Positions 44,966-53,333 of a DNA stretch of 64,000 bases are shown here, piece after piece (position 1 is the stretch's first letter; each line of letters opens with the position of its first letter). Source of the stretch: Comamonadaceae bacterium. Lineage in GTDB: Bacteria; Pseudomonadota; Gammaproteobacteria; Burkholderiales; Burkholderiaceae_C. The translations under genes were made by a program, and so were the position numbers. Location of the stretch: assembly GCA_015999985.1 (NCBI GenBank), contig JAECRA010000011.1, positions 20,597 to 84,596 on the forward strand, read 5' to 3'. The notes under the pieces are model-generated. The model made no database searches, had not been told where the DNA came from, and was given only the letters and a program-made list of their open reading frames with translations.

Positions 44966-45625
44966 TCAATTCAATGCAGGCGTGATCTTGTAGGCACAGC
45001 GGCGCGCCTGCTGGAGTATGTGTTCTACCCGCTGCACCCGCGCTTGCAGCACTTGCTCAAACACAGCAAGTTCGGCGCGGCAAAAGCCCTGGCAGGCCGT
45101 AGCCGCGGCACAAATAGGGCAGTGGTTCTCGATGAACAGTAAGCTGCCGTCTTCCTGAATCTCGTACTCCGCCATGTAGCCTTCGCTGGAACGTAACTGA
45201 GCCAACCGCGCTACTCGGGCTGGCAGGTCTGGCTCATGGCGCAGCTCTTGCAGATACCACTCACGGCTTTTTTTCTCACGCATGTCGATCAGGCGGTCTA
45301 TAGCCTGTTCGCCGAAGGCCTGGCGAACGGTGTCAAGCAGTTGAACCGTCAGCTCGGAATGCGTGTCCGGAAAACGCTGATGTCCCTTGGGAGTCAGTTT
45401 CCAGAACTGGCTGGGACGGCCCACGCCTTTGACCTGCGAGTAAGCCTCTACCAAGCCTGCAGCCGCCAGTTTGGTGAATTGCTGGCGCACCGCCTCAGCG
45501 GTCATGGATAGCTTGGCTCCCACATCGGCCGCTTGCTGCGGCCCACGTGTTTTGAGTAGATGAAGCAGACGCTCTGCTGTAGAAGACGCGGATTCCTTTG
45601 AATTTTCCAAGTGTTTGCTTGACAA
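44966..45625 (-). CDS. HTH regulator of the SufR/COG2345 type with C-terminal Cys cluster
   Basis: About 219 residues. I place the start at the TTG at 45625 because GAGG lies eight bases before it; the frame is open back to 45832, but that part lies inside the divergent transporter gene. The N-terminus is a winged HTH (SSTAERLLHLLKTRGPQQAADVGAKLSMTAEAVRQQFTKLAAAGLVEAYSQVKGVGRPSQFWKLTPKG). The C-terminal half ends with an effector domain carrying HCPICAAATACQGFC, a C-x2-C-x5-C-x3-C cluster that could bind Fe-S or zinc as in SufR-type repressors. It overlaps the promoter of the divergent MFS exporter and likely represses it. Confidence 0.8.
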   Translation of the reverse strand: MSSKHLENSKESASSTAERLLHLLKTRGPQQAADVGAKLSMTAEAVRQQFTKLAAAGLVEAYSQVKGVGRPSQFWKLTPKGHQRFPDTHSELTVQLLDTVRQAFGEQAIDRLIDMREKKSREWYLQELRHEPDLPARVARLAQLRSSEGYMAEYEIQEDGSLLFIENHCPICAAATACQGFCRAELAVFEQVLQARVQRVEHILQQARRCAYKITPALN

Positions 45626-45646
45626 ATTATTTGCCTCGGTTTTAAT
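45619..45646 (+). promoter_or_regulatory. Sigma-70-type promoter of the MFS gene with nested palindrome
   Basis: TTGACA (45619-45624) and TTTAAT (45641-45646) are separated by 16 bp and point at the MFS gene. The spacer contains the palindrome CAAATTATTTG (45623-45633), and CAAG-TGTTTG-CTTG (45608-45621) overlaps the -35. The whole element overlaps the start codon of the divergent regulator, so binding here would control both genes. Confidence 0.55.
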
Positions 45647-45734
45647 ATGCAAAGAATTTACTTGTTTTATTAATGTAGCGCATTCAGGTGTCGTGGGCAA
45701 CGAGGTGCGCGAGTTGGTTTTTGGGTGGAGGCTT

Positions 45735-47210
45735 ATGTCTGGACAAGAAGGAAGCTGGGGAGATCTGCTCTCCGGAAAAAATTTAGGGCGATCCATTGCG
45801 CTGTCAGGCGGAGTGGCATTGCACGCAATCAATATCTATATCGCGACCACGGTACTTCCGTCGGTAGTCAAAGAACTCGGAAGTCTTGAACTCTACGCCT
45901 GGAACACGACGCTCTTTGTGGTGGCCTCCATACTTGGTTCAGCTCTGACGGCCAAATTGCTGGCTGCCGCGGGCTCCCGGGGTGCCTACGCCACGGCCGC
46001 GGTGGTTTTCATAGCAGGCAGCATGCTTTGCGCTTTGGCGCCCAATATGCCCAGCATGCTGATGGGCAGAGCTTTACAGGGTTTCGGGGGCGGATTCCTG
46101 TTCGCACTTTGCTACGCCATGATCTACGCGGTGTTTGAAGAGCGCTTGTGGCCTAGAGCCATGGCGCTGATCTCCGGCATGTGGGGTGTTGCAACCCTGC
46201 TGGGTCCGGCAGTGGGCGGCGTGTTTGCTCAAATGGATGCTTGGCGCGCGGCGTTCGGTTCCCTGGTGCCGGTGACCGTAGCGTATGTACTTTGGGTCTG
46301 GTTGGTGCTGCCCGCTCGCGAACGCGATGGGGTTGGCATCGCCGGCAAACTGCCCTTCGTGCAGCTTCTATTGTTAACGGGCGCAGTCATGGCCGTCAGT
46401 GCGGGCAGTATCTCGCCAGATCCCTTGTGGAACATCTGTGGTGTGTTGTCCGCGGTGGTGTTATTCATTCTCTTGGTGCGCAGGGAGCTGAACAGCAAGA
46501 CGCGCTTGCTGCCCGAGAACGCGTTGCGCCTTAATTCACCATTATTGCCCCTCTACATCACTATCGGGCTGCTGGTTGTAGGCATGACCAGTGAAACCTT
46601 TGTGCCTTACTTCCTGCAAGTACTGCATGCCCAGACACCTTTGGTGTCGGGTTACCTGGCCGCCCTCATGGCCGCAGGCTGGACGGTGTCGGAGATATGG
46701 AGCTCGGGGTGGAAGGGGCGTGCAGTCGAGCGTGGCATTGTGAGTGGGCCGGTACTGGTATTTGCAGGCATGGGGCTGCTCGCCTACAGCGCCCCTTTGC
46801 ATGCGCCCGGGAACACTATGGTGTTGGGTGTGATATGCCTGGGGCTTGTCTTGGTGGGGTTTGGCATTGGGCTGGGTTGGCCCCATTTACTGACCCGGAT
46901 TGTGCAGGTGGCGCCCAAGAAGGACCAAGACTCCGCCGCAACCTCTATCACCACGGTGCAGCTCTTTGCGACCGCCCTGGGTTCTGCGCTGGCGGGCATG
47001 CTGGCCAATCTGGGGGGGCTGAATCAACCCGGTGGCATCTCGGGGACTTCCAATGCAGCGTGGTGGTTATTTTTCGTGTTGGCTGTCGCGCCATTCCTGG
47101 CCATCTTCAGTGCGGTGCGTGTGTCGGCTGCTTTGAAGAAAAATGCAGCCCAGGCAGACTCAGATATTGACCGCCAGTCGAGGGCGCTTTCAGCCGTGCT
47201 TCCTGATTGA
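45735..47210 (+). CDS. MFS exporter, DHA2/EmrB type
   Basis: 491 residues starting MSGQEGSWGDLL, with TGGAGG just before the ATG; a longer frame from 45615 would include the promoter. About 14 hydrophobic segments and DHA2 motifs are visible: AINIYIATTVLPSVVKELGS at the start of TM1, MGRALQGFGGGFLFALCYAMIYAVF, and ISGMWGVATLLGPAVGGVFA (the antiporter motif C region). Such proteins expel drugs or toxic metabolites by proton antiport. Probably regulated by the Cys-rich repressor opposite. A strong bidirectional terminator follows. Confidence 0.88.
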   Translation: MSGQEGSWGDLLSGKNLGRSIALSGGVALHAINIYIATTVLPSVVKELGSLELYAWNTTLFVVASILGSALTAKLLAAAGSRGAYATAAVVFIAGSMLCALAPNMPSMLMGRALQGFGGGFLFALCYAMIYAVFEERLWPRAMALISGMWGVATLLGPAVGGVFAQMDAWRAAFGSLVPVTVAYVLWVWLVLPARERDGVGIAGKLPFVQLLLLTGAVMAVSAGSISPDPLWNICGVLSAVVLFILLVRRELNSKTRLLPENALRLNSPLLPLYITIGLLVVGMTSETFVPYFLQVLHAQTPLVSGYLAALMAAGWTVSEIWSSGWKGRAVERGIVSGPVLVFAGMGLLAYSAPLHAPGNTMVLGVICLGLVLVGFGIGLGWPHLLTRIVQVAPKKDQDSAATSITTVQLFATALGSALAGMLANLGGLNQPGGISGTSNAAWWLFFVLAVAPFLAIFSAVRVSAALKKNAAQADSDIDRQSRALSAVLPD

Positions 47211-47245
47211 TCAGGCCACTCGAATGGACAAATCGGCTGTGCAAT

Positions 47246-47274
47246 GAAAAAGGCGCTCCGTGGAGCGCCTTTTG
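47246..47274. terminator. Bidirectional terminator between the MFS gene and rpoZ
   Basis: AAAAGGCGCTC / GAGCGCCTTTT arms around CGTG, with A-runs on one side and T-runs on the other, between two convergent genes. Works on paper for both strands. Confidence 0.85.
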
Positions 47275-47305
47275 ATCGAAAGTTCTTTAGTGCCGGGTCA
47301 GGCGT

Positions 47306-47506
47306 TCAAGGAACTTTCTTGAGCATTTCAATGCCAACCTTGCCCGCCGCAATTTCGCGCAGAGCTGTGACGGCAGGTTTGTTGCGGGTTTCGAGCTTGG
47401 GCGTGTGGCCTTGGCTCAGCATGCGAGCGCGGTAGGTGGCTGCCAGCACAAGCTGAAAACGATTAGGAATCTGCTCAAGGCAATCTTCAACGGTAATGCG
47501 GGCCAT
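47306..47506 (-). CDS. rpoZ: RNA polymerase omega subunit
   Basis: 66 residues, [30 protein letters not shown] and the final [16 protein letters not shown] block, matching RpoZ over its whole length. Omega helps assemble RNA polymerase and forms part of a ppGpp site. It lies 18 bp after gmk on the same strand. spoT normally follows next but here lies beyond an inserted 4.4-kb segment, so rpoZ ends its transcript at the terminator at 47246-47274. Confidence 0.96.
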   Translation of the reverse strand: MARITVEDCLEQIPNRFQLVLAATYRARMLSQGHTPKLETRNKPAVTALREIAAGKVGIEMLKKVP

Positions 47507-47524
47507 CTTGGTAGTACTCCGGGA

Positions 47525-48145
47525 TCAGGTAATGTTGAGCGCCTTGAACGTATCTGCGCGAAGCGTTTTCTGTGCGCTGAATTTAAGGCGCTGCGCGTGC
47601 ACAATGGCTTTCAGGTCAAAGAGTGCGCGTTCAAATATCTCATTGATTATAACGAAATCGAAACTACTGGCCTGGGCCACCTCCAGGCGCGCATTATTGA
47701 GCCTGAGCTCAATCACCTCGGGAGAGTCTTCTCCGCGTCGCAGCAGCCTTGCGCGAAGTTCGTCCAGACTGGGTGGCAACACGAAAATGAGGATGGCGTT
47801 GGGGAACAGTCGCTTGATCTGCAACGCGCCTTGCCAATCAATCTCCAGGACGATGTCGCCGCCACTCCCAATGCGCTGCTCAATGGTCTGGCGTGAAGTT
47901 CCGTAGCGATTCCCATGGACATGGGCCCACTCCAGGAAGTCACCCGCCGCGACCATGGCGTCAAATTCGGAGTTCTGCACAAAGAAGTATTCACGGCCAT
48001 GCATTTCCTGGCCGCGTGGCGCGCGCGTGGTGTGCGAGACAGAGGGCGCTACACCCGAGTCGACCTCCATCAGGGCTTTCACCAGGCTTGATTTGCCCGT
48101 TCCGCTGGGCGCGGCGACAACGAAAAGATTACCGGGATAGTCCAT
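47525..48145 (-). CDS. gmk: Guanylate kinase
   Basis: Phosphorylates GMP to GDP. The 206 residues carry the P-loop [10 protein letters not shown] (about 12-21), the GMP-binding [22 protein letters not shown], and [17 protein letters not shown]. Length and motifs are standard. The gene supplies GDP/GTP, substrates for SpoT, which explains the frequent gmk-rpoZ-spoT linkage; here the linkage is retained only for gmk-rpoZ. Confidence 0.96.
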   Translation of the reverse strand: MDYPGNLFVVAAPSGTGKSSLVKALMEVDSGVAPSVSHTTRAPRGQEMHGREYFFVQNSEFDAMVAAGDFLEWAHVHGNRYGTSRQTIEQRIGSGGDIVLEIDWQGALQIKRLFPNAILIFVLPPSLDELRARLLRRGEDSPEVIELRLNNARLEVAQASSFDFVIINEIFERALFDLKAIVHAQRLKFSAQKTLRADTFKALNIT

Positions 48146-48300
48146 GCGAATTACGCTGAGCGCTTCGGATTCAGGTGAAGGGCGGACATTTTAGCCGCAC
48201 ATTCGCCTGCTCATAGGGGCCCTTGGTGACGGCCCGCCAGCCTTGGCAATTCCCAAGCCAGGCTCCGCCGAATGTGAATGCCTTCGTCATACGACTGACA

Positions 48301-48585
48301 TCAGGTGCACGGGGCCTGGTTGATGGTGTCTCCGACGTCTGGCCGGCAAGGGCCTGGAGCGTCAGTGATGCGTTCGCGCACGACGATGCCGCTATGGTCA
48401 GCAGGCGCGCCGTCGGAGGACATGGCATCGATTCCCGCGCCTATCGCCTTGCCTGTGAGGACGACACCGGTAGATACCACGGCGCCCCCGACACTGATGG
48501 CCGCACCCGCAGCTGTACCAGCCACCGAACAACCGGTGACCAGAAAGACCGAGCTGAGGCAGGCCAACCCAAGCAAGCCCATCAT
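48301..48585 (-). CDS. Small lipoprotein
   Basis: A 94-residue protein with a lipoprotein signal ([20 protein letters not shown], lipobox Cys at 19) and a Gly/Ala/Val-rich mature part ([21 protein letters not shown]), then a polar tail with two Cys. The start overlaps the LLM oxidoreductase stop by four bases. Similar glycine-rich small lipoproteins are frequent in proteobacteria; no function is known. Confidence 0.7.
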   Translation of the reverse strand: MMGLLGLACLSSVFLVTGCSVAGTAAGAAISVGGAVVSTGVVLTGKAIGAGIDAMSSDGAPADHSGIVVRERITDAPGPCRPDVGDTINQAPCT

Positions 48586-49616
48586 GCTGCCGTAGCTGCG
48601 CCAGGAACCAATTCACCATTGCGCACGGACATGGCGATGTCCAGGGAGCGAAGGCGCAAAGTTGGGTCGAAAACATCACAGACCAACATCATTTCGTCGC
48701 AACCCGTTTGCTCTGCCAAGGACTCGAAGCCCGAGCGAACAGTTTCGGGGCCGCCCACCACGGCGCAGGACAGGAAGTCGGCAATGCCCGCTTGCTCCTG
48801 CGGGCTGAGCCGTTCGAAAAAATGCTCGATCGGAGGGGGCAACTTACCGCGTGCACCGCGCAGAATGCCCAGCACGCGCTGGAACACGCTGCTGGCCAGA
48901 TAGGTGGCTTCGGCGTCGGTTGGTGCGGCGACCAGAGGCACCCCGATGATCACGTAAGGCTTTTCGCACTGGGCGGAAGGCTTGAAGTAGCGCCGATAAA
49001 GATCAACTGCCTGCAAGAGCAGCGCGGGCGCAAAGTGGGAAGCAAAGGCATAAGGCAAGCCCCGCTCTGCGGCCAACTGCGCAGAGAACAGGCTCGAGCC
49101 CAAAATCCAGAGAGGCACCCGTGTGCCTGCTCCCGGGTTTGCCACCAGTTTCTGGTTGGGCGTGGGAACATCCAGGAAATGCTGCAGTTCAGTCACCTCA
49201 CGGGGGAAATCATCTGCGGTTTCGACCCGATTGCGCCTGAGGGCACGCATGGTCATTTGATCGGTCCCAGGGGCTCTTCCCAGTCCCAGATCGATACGTC
49301 CAGGGTAGAGTTCTGCCAGTGTGCCAAAGGCTTCAGCGACCACGAGAGGTGCATGGTTGGGCAACATGATGCCCCCTGAGCCCACGCGGATAGTCTTGGT
49401 GCCTCCGGCAATGTGACCGATCAACACAGCGGTAGACGAGGAGGCAATCCCCATCATGTTGTGATGCTCGGCCAGCCAATAGCGTGTAAAACCCAGGCGC
49501 TCTGCATGTTGAGCGGTTCGCAGTGCTACTGCCAATGCGTCTGCAACCGTGCCTCCCTCGCGCACGGCCACGAGGTCGAGCATGGAAAAAGCGATGTCAT
49601 TCAGCGGTTTTGTCAT
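48582..49616 (-). CDS. LLM-class flavin-dependent oxidoreductase
   Basis: 344 residues of the bacterial-luciferase-like TIM-barrel fold, beginning [91 protein letters not shown] is the hallmark of the MsnO8-like subgroup. These enzymes use reduced FMN and oxygen on unknown substrates. It is followed by the small lipoprotein with a four-base overlap. Confidence 0.88.
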   Translation of the reverse strand: MTKPLNDIAFSMLDLVAVREGGTVADALAVALRTAQHAERLGFTRYWLAEHHNMMGIASSSTAVLIGHIAGGTKTIRVGSGGIMLPNHAPLVVAEAFGTLAELYPGRIDLGLGRAPGTDQMTMRALRRNRVETADDFPREVTELQHFLDVPTPNQKLVANPGAGTRVPLWILGSSLFSAQLAAERGLPYAFASHFAPALLLQAVDLYRRYFKPSAQCEKPYVIIGVPLVAAPTDAEATYLASSVFQRVLGILRGARGKLPPPIEHFFERLSPQEQAGIADFLSCAVVGGPETVRSGFESLAEQTGCDEMMLVCDVFDPTLRLRSLDIAMSVRNGELVPGAATAA

Positions 49617-49744
49617 GAGGGGATTTTGCGCTGAGTGGCTATTTTTTTCAGCGCAGCATCACAGTGGCCGTTTGCGCTAACGGTTTTTTAGCGGAAATGG
49701 CTGTGTTGGCCCTCACCAGGCAATGGTGGGTGGCGCAGGCGAAT

Positions 49745-51166
49745 TCAGGTGGAAGTGCCGTCATCAGGCACGGCGGGAAGCCAGATCCTTGCCTGTAAAC
49801 CCGGAAAAAAGTTTTCGAAATCCAGGCGGCCACCATGAAGTTGCACTATGGCCTGCACGCTGGAGAGACCGAGGCCATACCCATGCTGGTCTGATCGCGC
49901 GCGATAGAAGCGGGTGGTCATCTTTTCCAGCACTTGCGGTTCCGCGCCTGGCCCGTGATCTCGCACCACGATTTCTACTCCGAGAGGGCTGCCAGGCCCT
50001 TGCTCCGGAGCTTGAGAAGATCTAAGAACAATATCAGCCGCGGGTGCCTCGTCAGGGGTGGCGCTTTGGACTCCTCCATACTTGAGCGCATTGTCTACAA
50101 GGTTCGCCACCGCGCTGGCAATCAGGTCGCCATCGCCCAATGCGAAGGGGGAGCCGATAATTTCCGAGCGCAAACTGCCGCCACTGTCTTCCGCGACAGG
50201 CGCATACAGGTCCACCACATCCACCAGGAGTGCTCGCACGTCCACTTGCGCAAAGCTGTTGCGGCTGGTTCCGCTTTCCACTTCAGCGATTTGAAGAAGC
50301 TTTTCAAAGATAACGCCTAATTCTTCGACTTCCTGCGCCACGCGTTGCACAGTGGTGCTTTGTTCGGACGCCGTGGCGTTTTGCGCATTGCGCAATTGCA
50401 GCAGCATCCGGGTCAGAGGTGTTCGCAGGTTGTGCGCAATCGTATTGGAAACATGGCGAATGCCTTCCATAAGCTGTTCCAGCCGGTCCAGCATGCTGTT
50501 GATATCCCGGTTCAGCTGGGTGAACTCGTCTTCCGGCCCTCCCTCGGGAATGCGTTGGCGCAAATCTCCCGCGGCGACTCGGGCCATCGTAGAGCGAATT
50601 TCGGAAGCCCGGTCACCCACCACACGGCGAAAGATGAGAGCTCCGGCTACCGCCAGTATCAATGCCACCAAAACCGCCATGAGGGAGGCGCGGCTGATGA
50701 GCTCCTCCATGTAATGCACCGCCTGCAGGTCATTGCCTACGGCCAGGACTTGACCATTGGGAAGCTCGGCCACGGCTACGCGGGCCAATGCCACCTCTGC
50801 GCCCCGTCGCACCTTCAAGTCTCGCACGCCCATGCTGCTCAGCTTGCGCAGGGGCTCGGCCTTGGCGTTGCCCATGAGAACTTGTCCTTGAGCATCGGCC
50901 AGGATCACAATTTCAGTGTCTGTGTCTTGGCCGTCTTGCAGCATCCAGCGAATTTCGTCTTCCAATGCAGATTGACCATTCTGCGTGTGCTTATCAAGCA
51001 GGCGGCGCAGATGCGCTTCGGCTTGCCTGTCGGCTCGCAGGTGCAGAACGCCCACGGTTTGCACATAGAAGACCGCCAATACCGTGGTCAGCGTCAGAAT
51101 CAATAAGGCGCTGTAGCTAAGAGCCAGACGGAATGCTAGCGAGCTCCATGGGCGCAGACGTGCCAT
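49745..51166 (-). CDS. CzcS-like sensor histidine kinase
   Basis: 473 residues from the ATG at 51166, which overlaps the last base of the regulator stop. TM1 (about 10-33), a periplasmic sensor of about 120 residues, TM2 (about 165-185), HAMP, HisKA with His in NTIAHNLRTPLTRMLLQLRN, and HATPase_c with NLVDNALKYGG, VRDHGPGAEP and GYGLGLSSV. It is the last gene of the metal efflux locus and probably responds to periplasmic divalent metals, as CzcS does; the metal ligands are not obvious. Confidence 0.9.
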   Translation of the reverse strand: MARLRPWSSLAFRLALSYSALLILTLTTVLAVFYVQTVGVLHLRADRQAEAHLRRLLDKHTQNGQSALEDEIRWMLQDGQDTDTEIVILADAQGQVLMGNAKAEPLRKLSSMGVRDLKVRRGAEVALARVAVAELPNGQVLAVGNDLQAVHYMEELISRASLMAVLVALILAVAGALIFRRVVGDRASEIRSTMARVAAGDLRQRIPEGGPEDEFTQLNRDINSMLDRLEQLMEGIRHVSNTIAHNLRTPLTRMLLQLRNAQNATASEQSTTVQRVAQEVEELGVIFEKLLQIAEVESGTSRNSFAQVDVRALLVDVVDLYAPVAEDSGGSLRSEIIGSPFALGDGDLIASAVANLVDNALKYGGVQSATPDEAPAADIVLRSSQAPEQGPGSPLGVEIVVRDHGPGAEPQVLEKMTTRFYRARSDQHGYGLGLSSVQAIVQLHGGRLDFENFFPGLQARIWLPAVPDDGTST

Positions 51167-51870
51167 CAAACACCCAGAGGCAATGACTGAGGCTGGTCGG
51201 TCAAGCTGTAGCCCACACCACGTACCGTATGGATAAGCGATGGTTGGAATCCTTTGTCCACTTTGCCTCGAAGACGGCTGATATGAACGTCGATCACATT
51301 GGTCTGGGGATCGAAGCGGTAGTCCCATACGGACTCGAGCAGCATGGTGCGCGTGACAATCTGGTGTGCGTGTTGCACCAGAAAACTCAGCAATCGAAAC
51401 TCTCGTGGCTGCAGGGCCAAGGGTTGACCAGAGCGTTCAGCACTGCGGGCCATGAGGTTCACGCGCAGGTCGGCCACGCGCAAGTCGCGCTCCGGCGCTG
51501 GAATGCGCGCCCGTCGCATCAGCGCTTCCAGGCGCGCGGAGAGTTCAGAGAACGCAAATGGCTTGGTCAGGTAGTCATCGCAGCCGGCCTTGAGCCCTCT
51601 GACCCGCTCGTCCGTAGCCGACAGGGCACTCAGCACCAGCACAGGAGTTTGTTTGCCGAGCGAGCGCAAGGTCTGAAGAATTTGCAGGCCGTCGAATCCG
51701 TTGGCCAACATGCGGTCAAGAATGATGACGTCCCACTGCTCTCCCACAGCCAGGGCAATGCCCTGGACGCCTTCGCCGCATACCGTGACCTGCGCCCCCT
51801 GTTCGCGCAGGCCGTCCGCGATATAGCGCGCGTTGAGGGCGTCATCTTCTATGATGAGGTAACGGTACAT
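51166..51870 (-). CDS. CzcR-like OmpR-family response regulator
   Basis: 234 residues starting MYRYLIIEDD at 51870; the longer frame from 52023 overlaps the TolC-type gene and adds an unrelated stretch. Receiver with D9/D10, phospho-acceptor Asp52 (IILDRML) and Lys103 (YLTKPF), then a winged helix (ALQPREFRLLSFLVQHAHQIVTRTMLLESVWDY...IDVHISRLRGKVDKGF). Located between the efflux genes and the kinase on the same strand. It may bind the direct repeat upstream of the efflux operon. Confidence 0.9.
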   Translation of the reverse strand: MYRYLIIEDDALNARYIADGLREQGAQVTVCGEGVQGIALAVGEQWDVIILDRMLANGFDGLQILQTLRSLGKQTPVLVLSALSATDERVRGLKAGCDDYLTKPFAFSELSARLEALMRRARIPAPERDLRVADLRVNLMARSAERSGQPLALQPREFRLLSFLVQHAHQIVTRTMLLESVWDYRFDPQTNVIDVHISRLRGKVDKGFQPSLIHTVRGVGYSLTDQPQSLPLGV

Positions 51871-51974
51871 GCTGCGAGACTTAAAGCGTGAGTCTAAGAG
51901 AGGCCTTTGTAAGCGGCCACTATATCCAAGATCCAGCACATCTTGCCTTGCCTGCGGTAAGCCTGCCTCGCAGC

Positions 51975-53333
51975 TCAAGGCCGTATGTCGGGCAAATTGC
52001 CACTGGCCACTCGAAGTTTCCACTCTGCGTCCAGCAAATCCTTGACAAGGTCCAGGTATTCCACGCGGTGTTCGGCAATGGACTCAAGCGCGTCGATCAG
52101 GTCCAGGATGCCGCCCCGGCCTAGTTGATAGGCGTCCTGTGCCATTTGGCGCAGCGGCGCGATTTGAGCCAGGCCCTCGCGCTCGTAGGTCGTGACGTTG
52201 GCGTGCCGGAGTGTCAATTGCTGCAGGGCTGTGCGAAGCTCAGACTGCGCGGCCAACACGGCTGCGTCGCGGCGCAAACTGGCTTGTTCTGCTTCCACAG
52301 CAGCGCGGTCTATGGTTCCGCGTTGGCGATCAAACAAGGGGATCTCTACGGAAATACCCAGTTGCGTATAACTACCGTCGAAGCGATTGGTGACCCTGGT
52401 GACGCCTACGGAAGGCGTGGGCAAGGCTTCACGGCGAGCCAATTCCACCTTGTGCCTGGCCTGGTCCAGGTCTGCTTGAGCGGCGCGCAAGGGCGCTAAC
52501 TGCACGCTTGCGGTTTCCCATAGCCTATCGAAGGCATTGGACGGGGGGATGTCTCCGGAATGCAAGCTGCCTTCAACGCGGGGAGTCCAGCCGGGCAAAG
52601 CCGCTTGGGCTGCTACTCGAGACGCGGCTTCCTGCATGCCTGCGTCCGCCTTGGAGACTTCCATGGCCATTCTGGCTTGTTGCAGACTCAGGCGTGCGCC
52701 GTCGTAGCGGCTACGCGCGCCTGCCTCTATCTGGCCACGCACAATGCGCCCGGCCTTGTCCAGCTCCTGGGATGCTTCCTGCCAGATTACGAGGCGGCGC
52801 TGCGCTATCAGCAGATCATTGAAGGCCTGCGCAGCATCATCCAGCGTGGTGGCGACCGCCGCACGTGCATGTTCAGCGGCAGAAACCTCGCCCCTGCGCG
52901 CATTTTCTATGCGAGCGCTGCGTTGCCCAAAGATAGGCAAGGGCTGTTGAACGCTCCATTCACGCTCACCGGGCTTGCTGGAAACCGATACGGACGGGTT
53001 GGGAAATGCTCTTGCGGTTCGGGAATCCGCGCGGGCCAGGCCCACTTGCATTTGCTCCGCTGCCAGCGCTGGTTGATTGCGTACGACCAGGCGGAGGTAC
53101 TCCTCTAGCGTCACCGGATGTTGCGGTGCGGTTGATTGTTCCGCAGTGACAGGTGTTGTTTGCAGGGTGGCCGGCATTTGGGGGGCTGGCGCAGACTGCG
53201 CGAAGCTCGTGGGAGCGCTCAAGCCCCAGGCCACTGCAACCGCTGCGCACAGTCCCAGCAGTTGGTGGGTGCGTGCAAGAGCGCCTTGCTCTGGTTGGGT
53301 TTTTTTCGCAATGGGGTTTTGAGTTTCAATCAT
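51975..53333 (-). CDS. CzcC-like outer membrane efflux protein (TolC family)
   Basis: 452 residues from the ATG at 53333, which lies inside the 3' end of the RND gene and has GAGG upstream. A signal segment (about 25-46, LGLCAAVAVAWGLSAPTSFAQ) leads to the OEP repeats with VTLEEYLRLVVRNQPALAAEQMQVG and IDALESIAEHRVEYLDLVKDLLDAEWKLRVASG. It forms the outer channel of a tripartite metal pump, completing the B-A-C set encoded upstream. Confidence 0.88.
   Translation of the reverse strand: MIETQNPIAKKTQPEQGALARTHQLLGLCAAVAVAWGLSAPTSFAQSAPAPQMPATLQTTPVTAEQSTAPQHPVTLEEYLRLVVRNQPALAAEQMQVGLARADSRTARAFPNPSVSVSSKPGEREWSVQQPLPIFGQRSARIENARRGEVSAAEHARAAVATTLDDAAQAFNDLLIAQRRLVIWQEASQELDKAGRIVRGQIEAGARSRYDGARLSLQQARMAMEVSKADAGMQEAASRVAAQAALPGWTPRVEGSLHSGDIPPSNAFDRLWETASVQLAPLRAAQADLDQARHKVELARREALPTPSVGVTRVTNRFDGSYTQLGISVEIPLFDRQRGTIDRAAVEAEQASLRRDAAVLAAQSELRTALQQLTLRHANVTTYEREGLAQIAPLRQMAQDAYQLGRGGILDLIDALESIAEHRVEYLDLVKDLLDAEWKLRVASGNLPDIRP

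Noticed and set aside
50345..51106. 253-codon open frame opposite the CzcS-like kinase
   Set aside because: Shadow of the kinase gene, with composition typical of antisense frames in GC-rich DNA.
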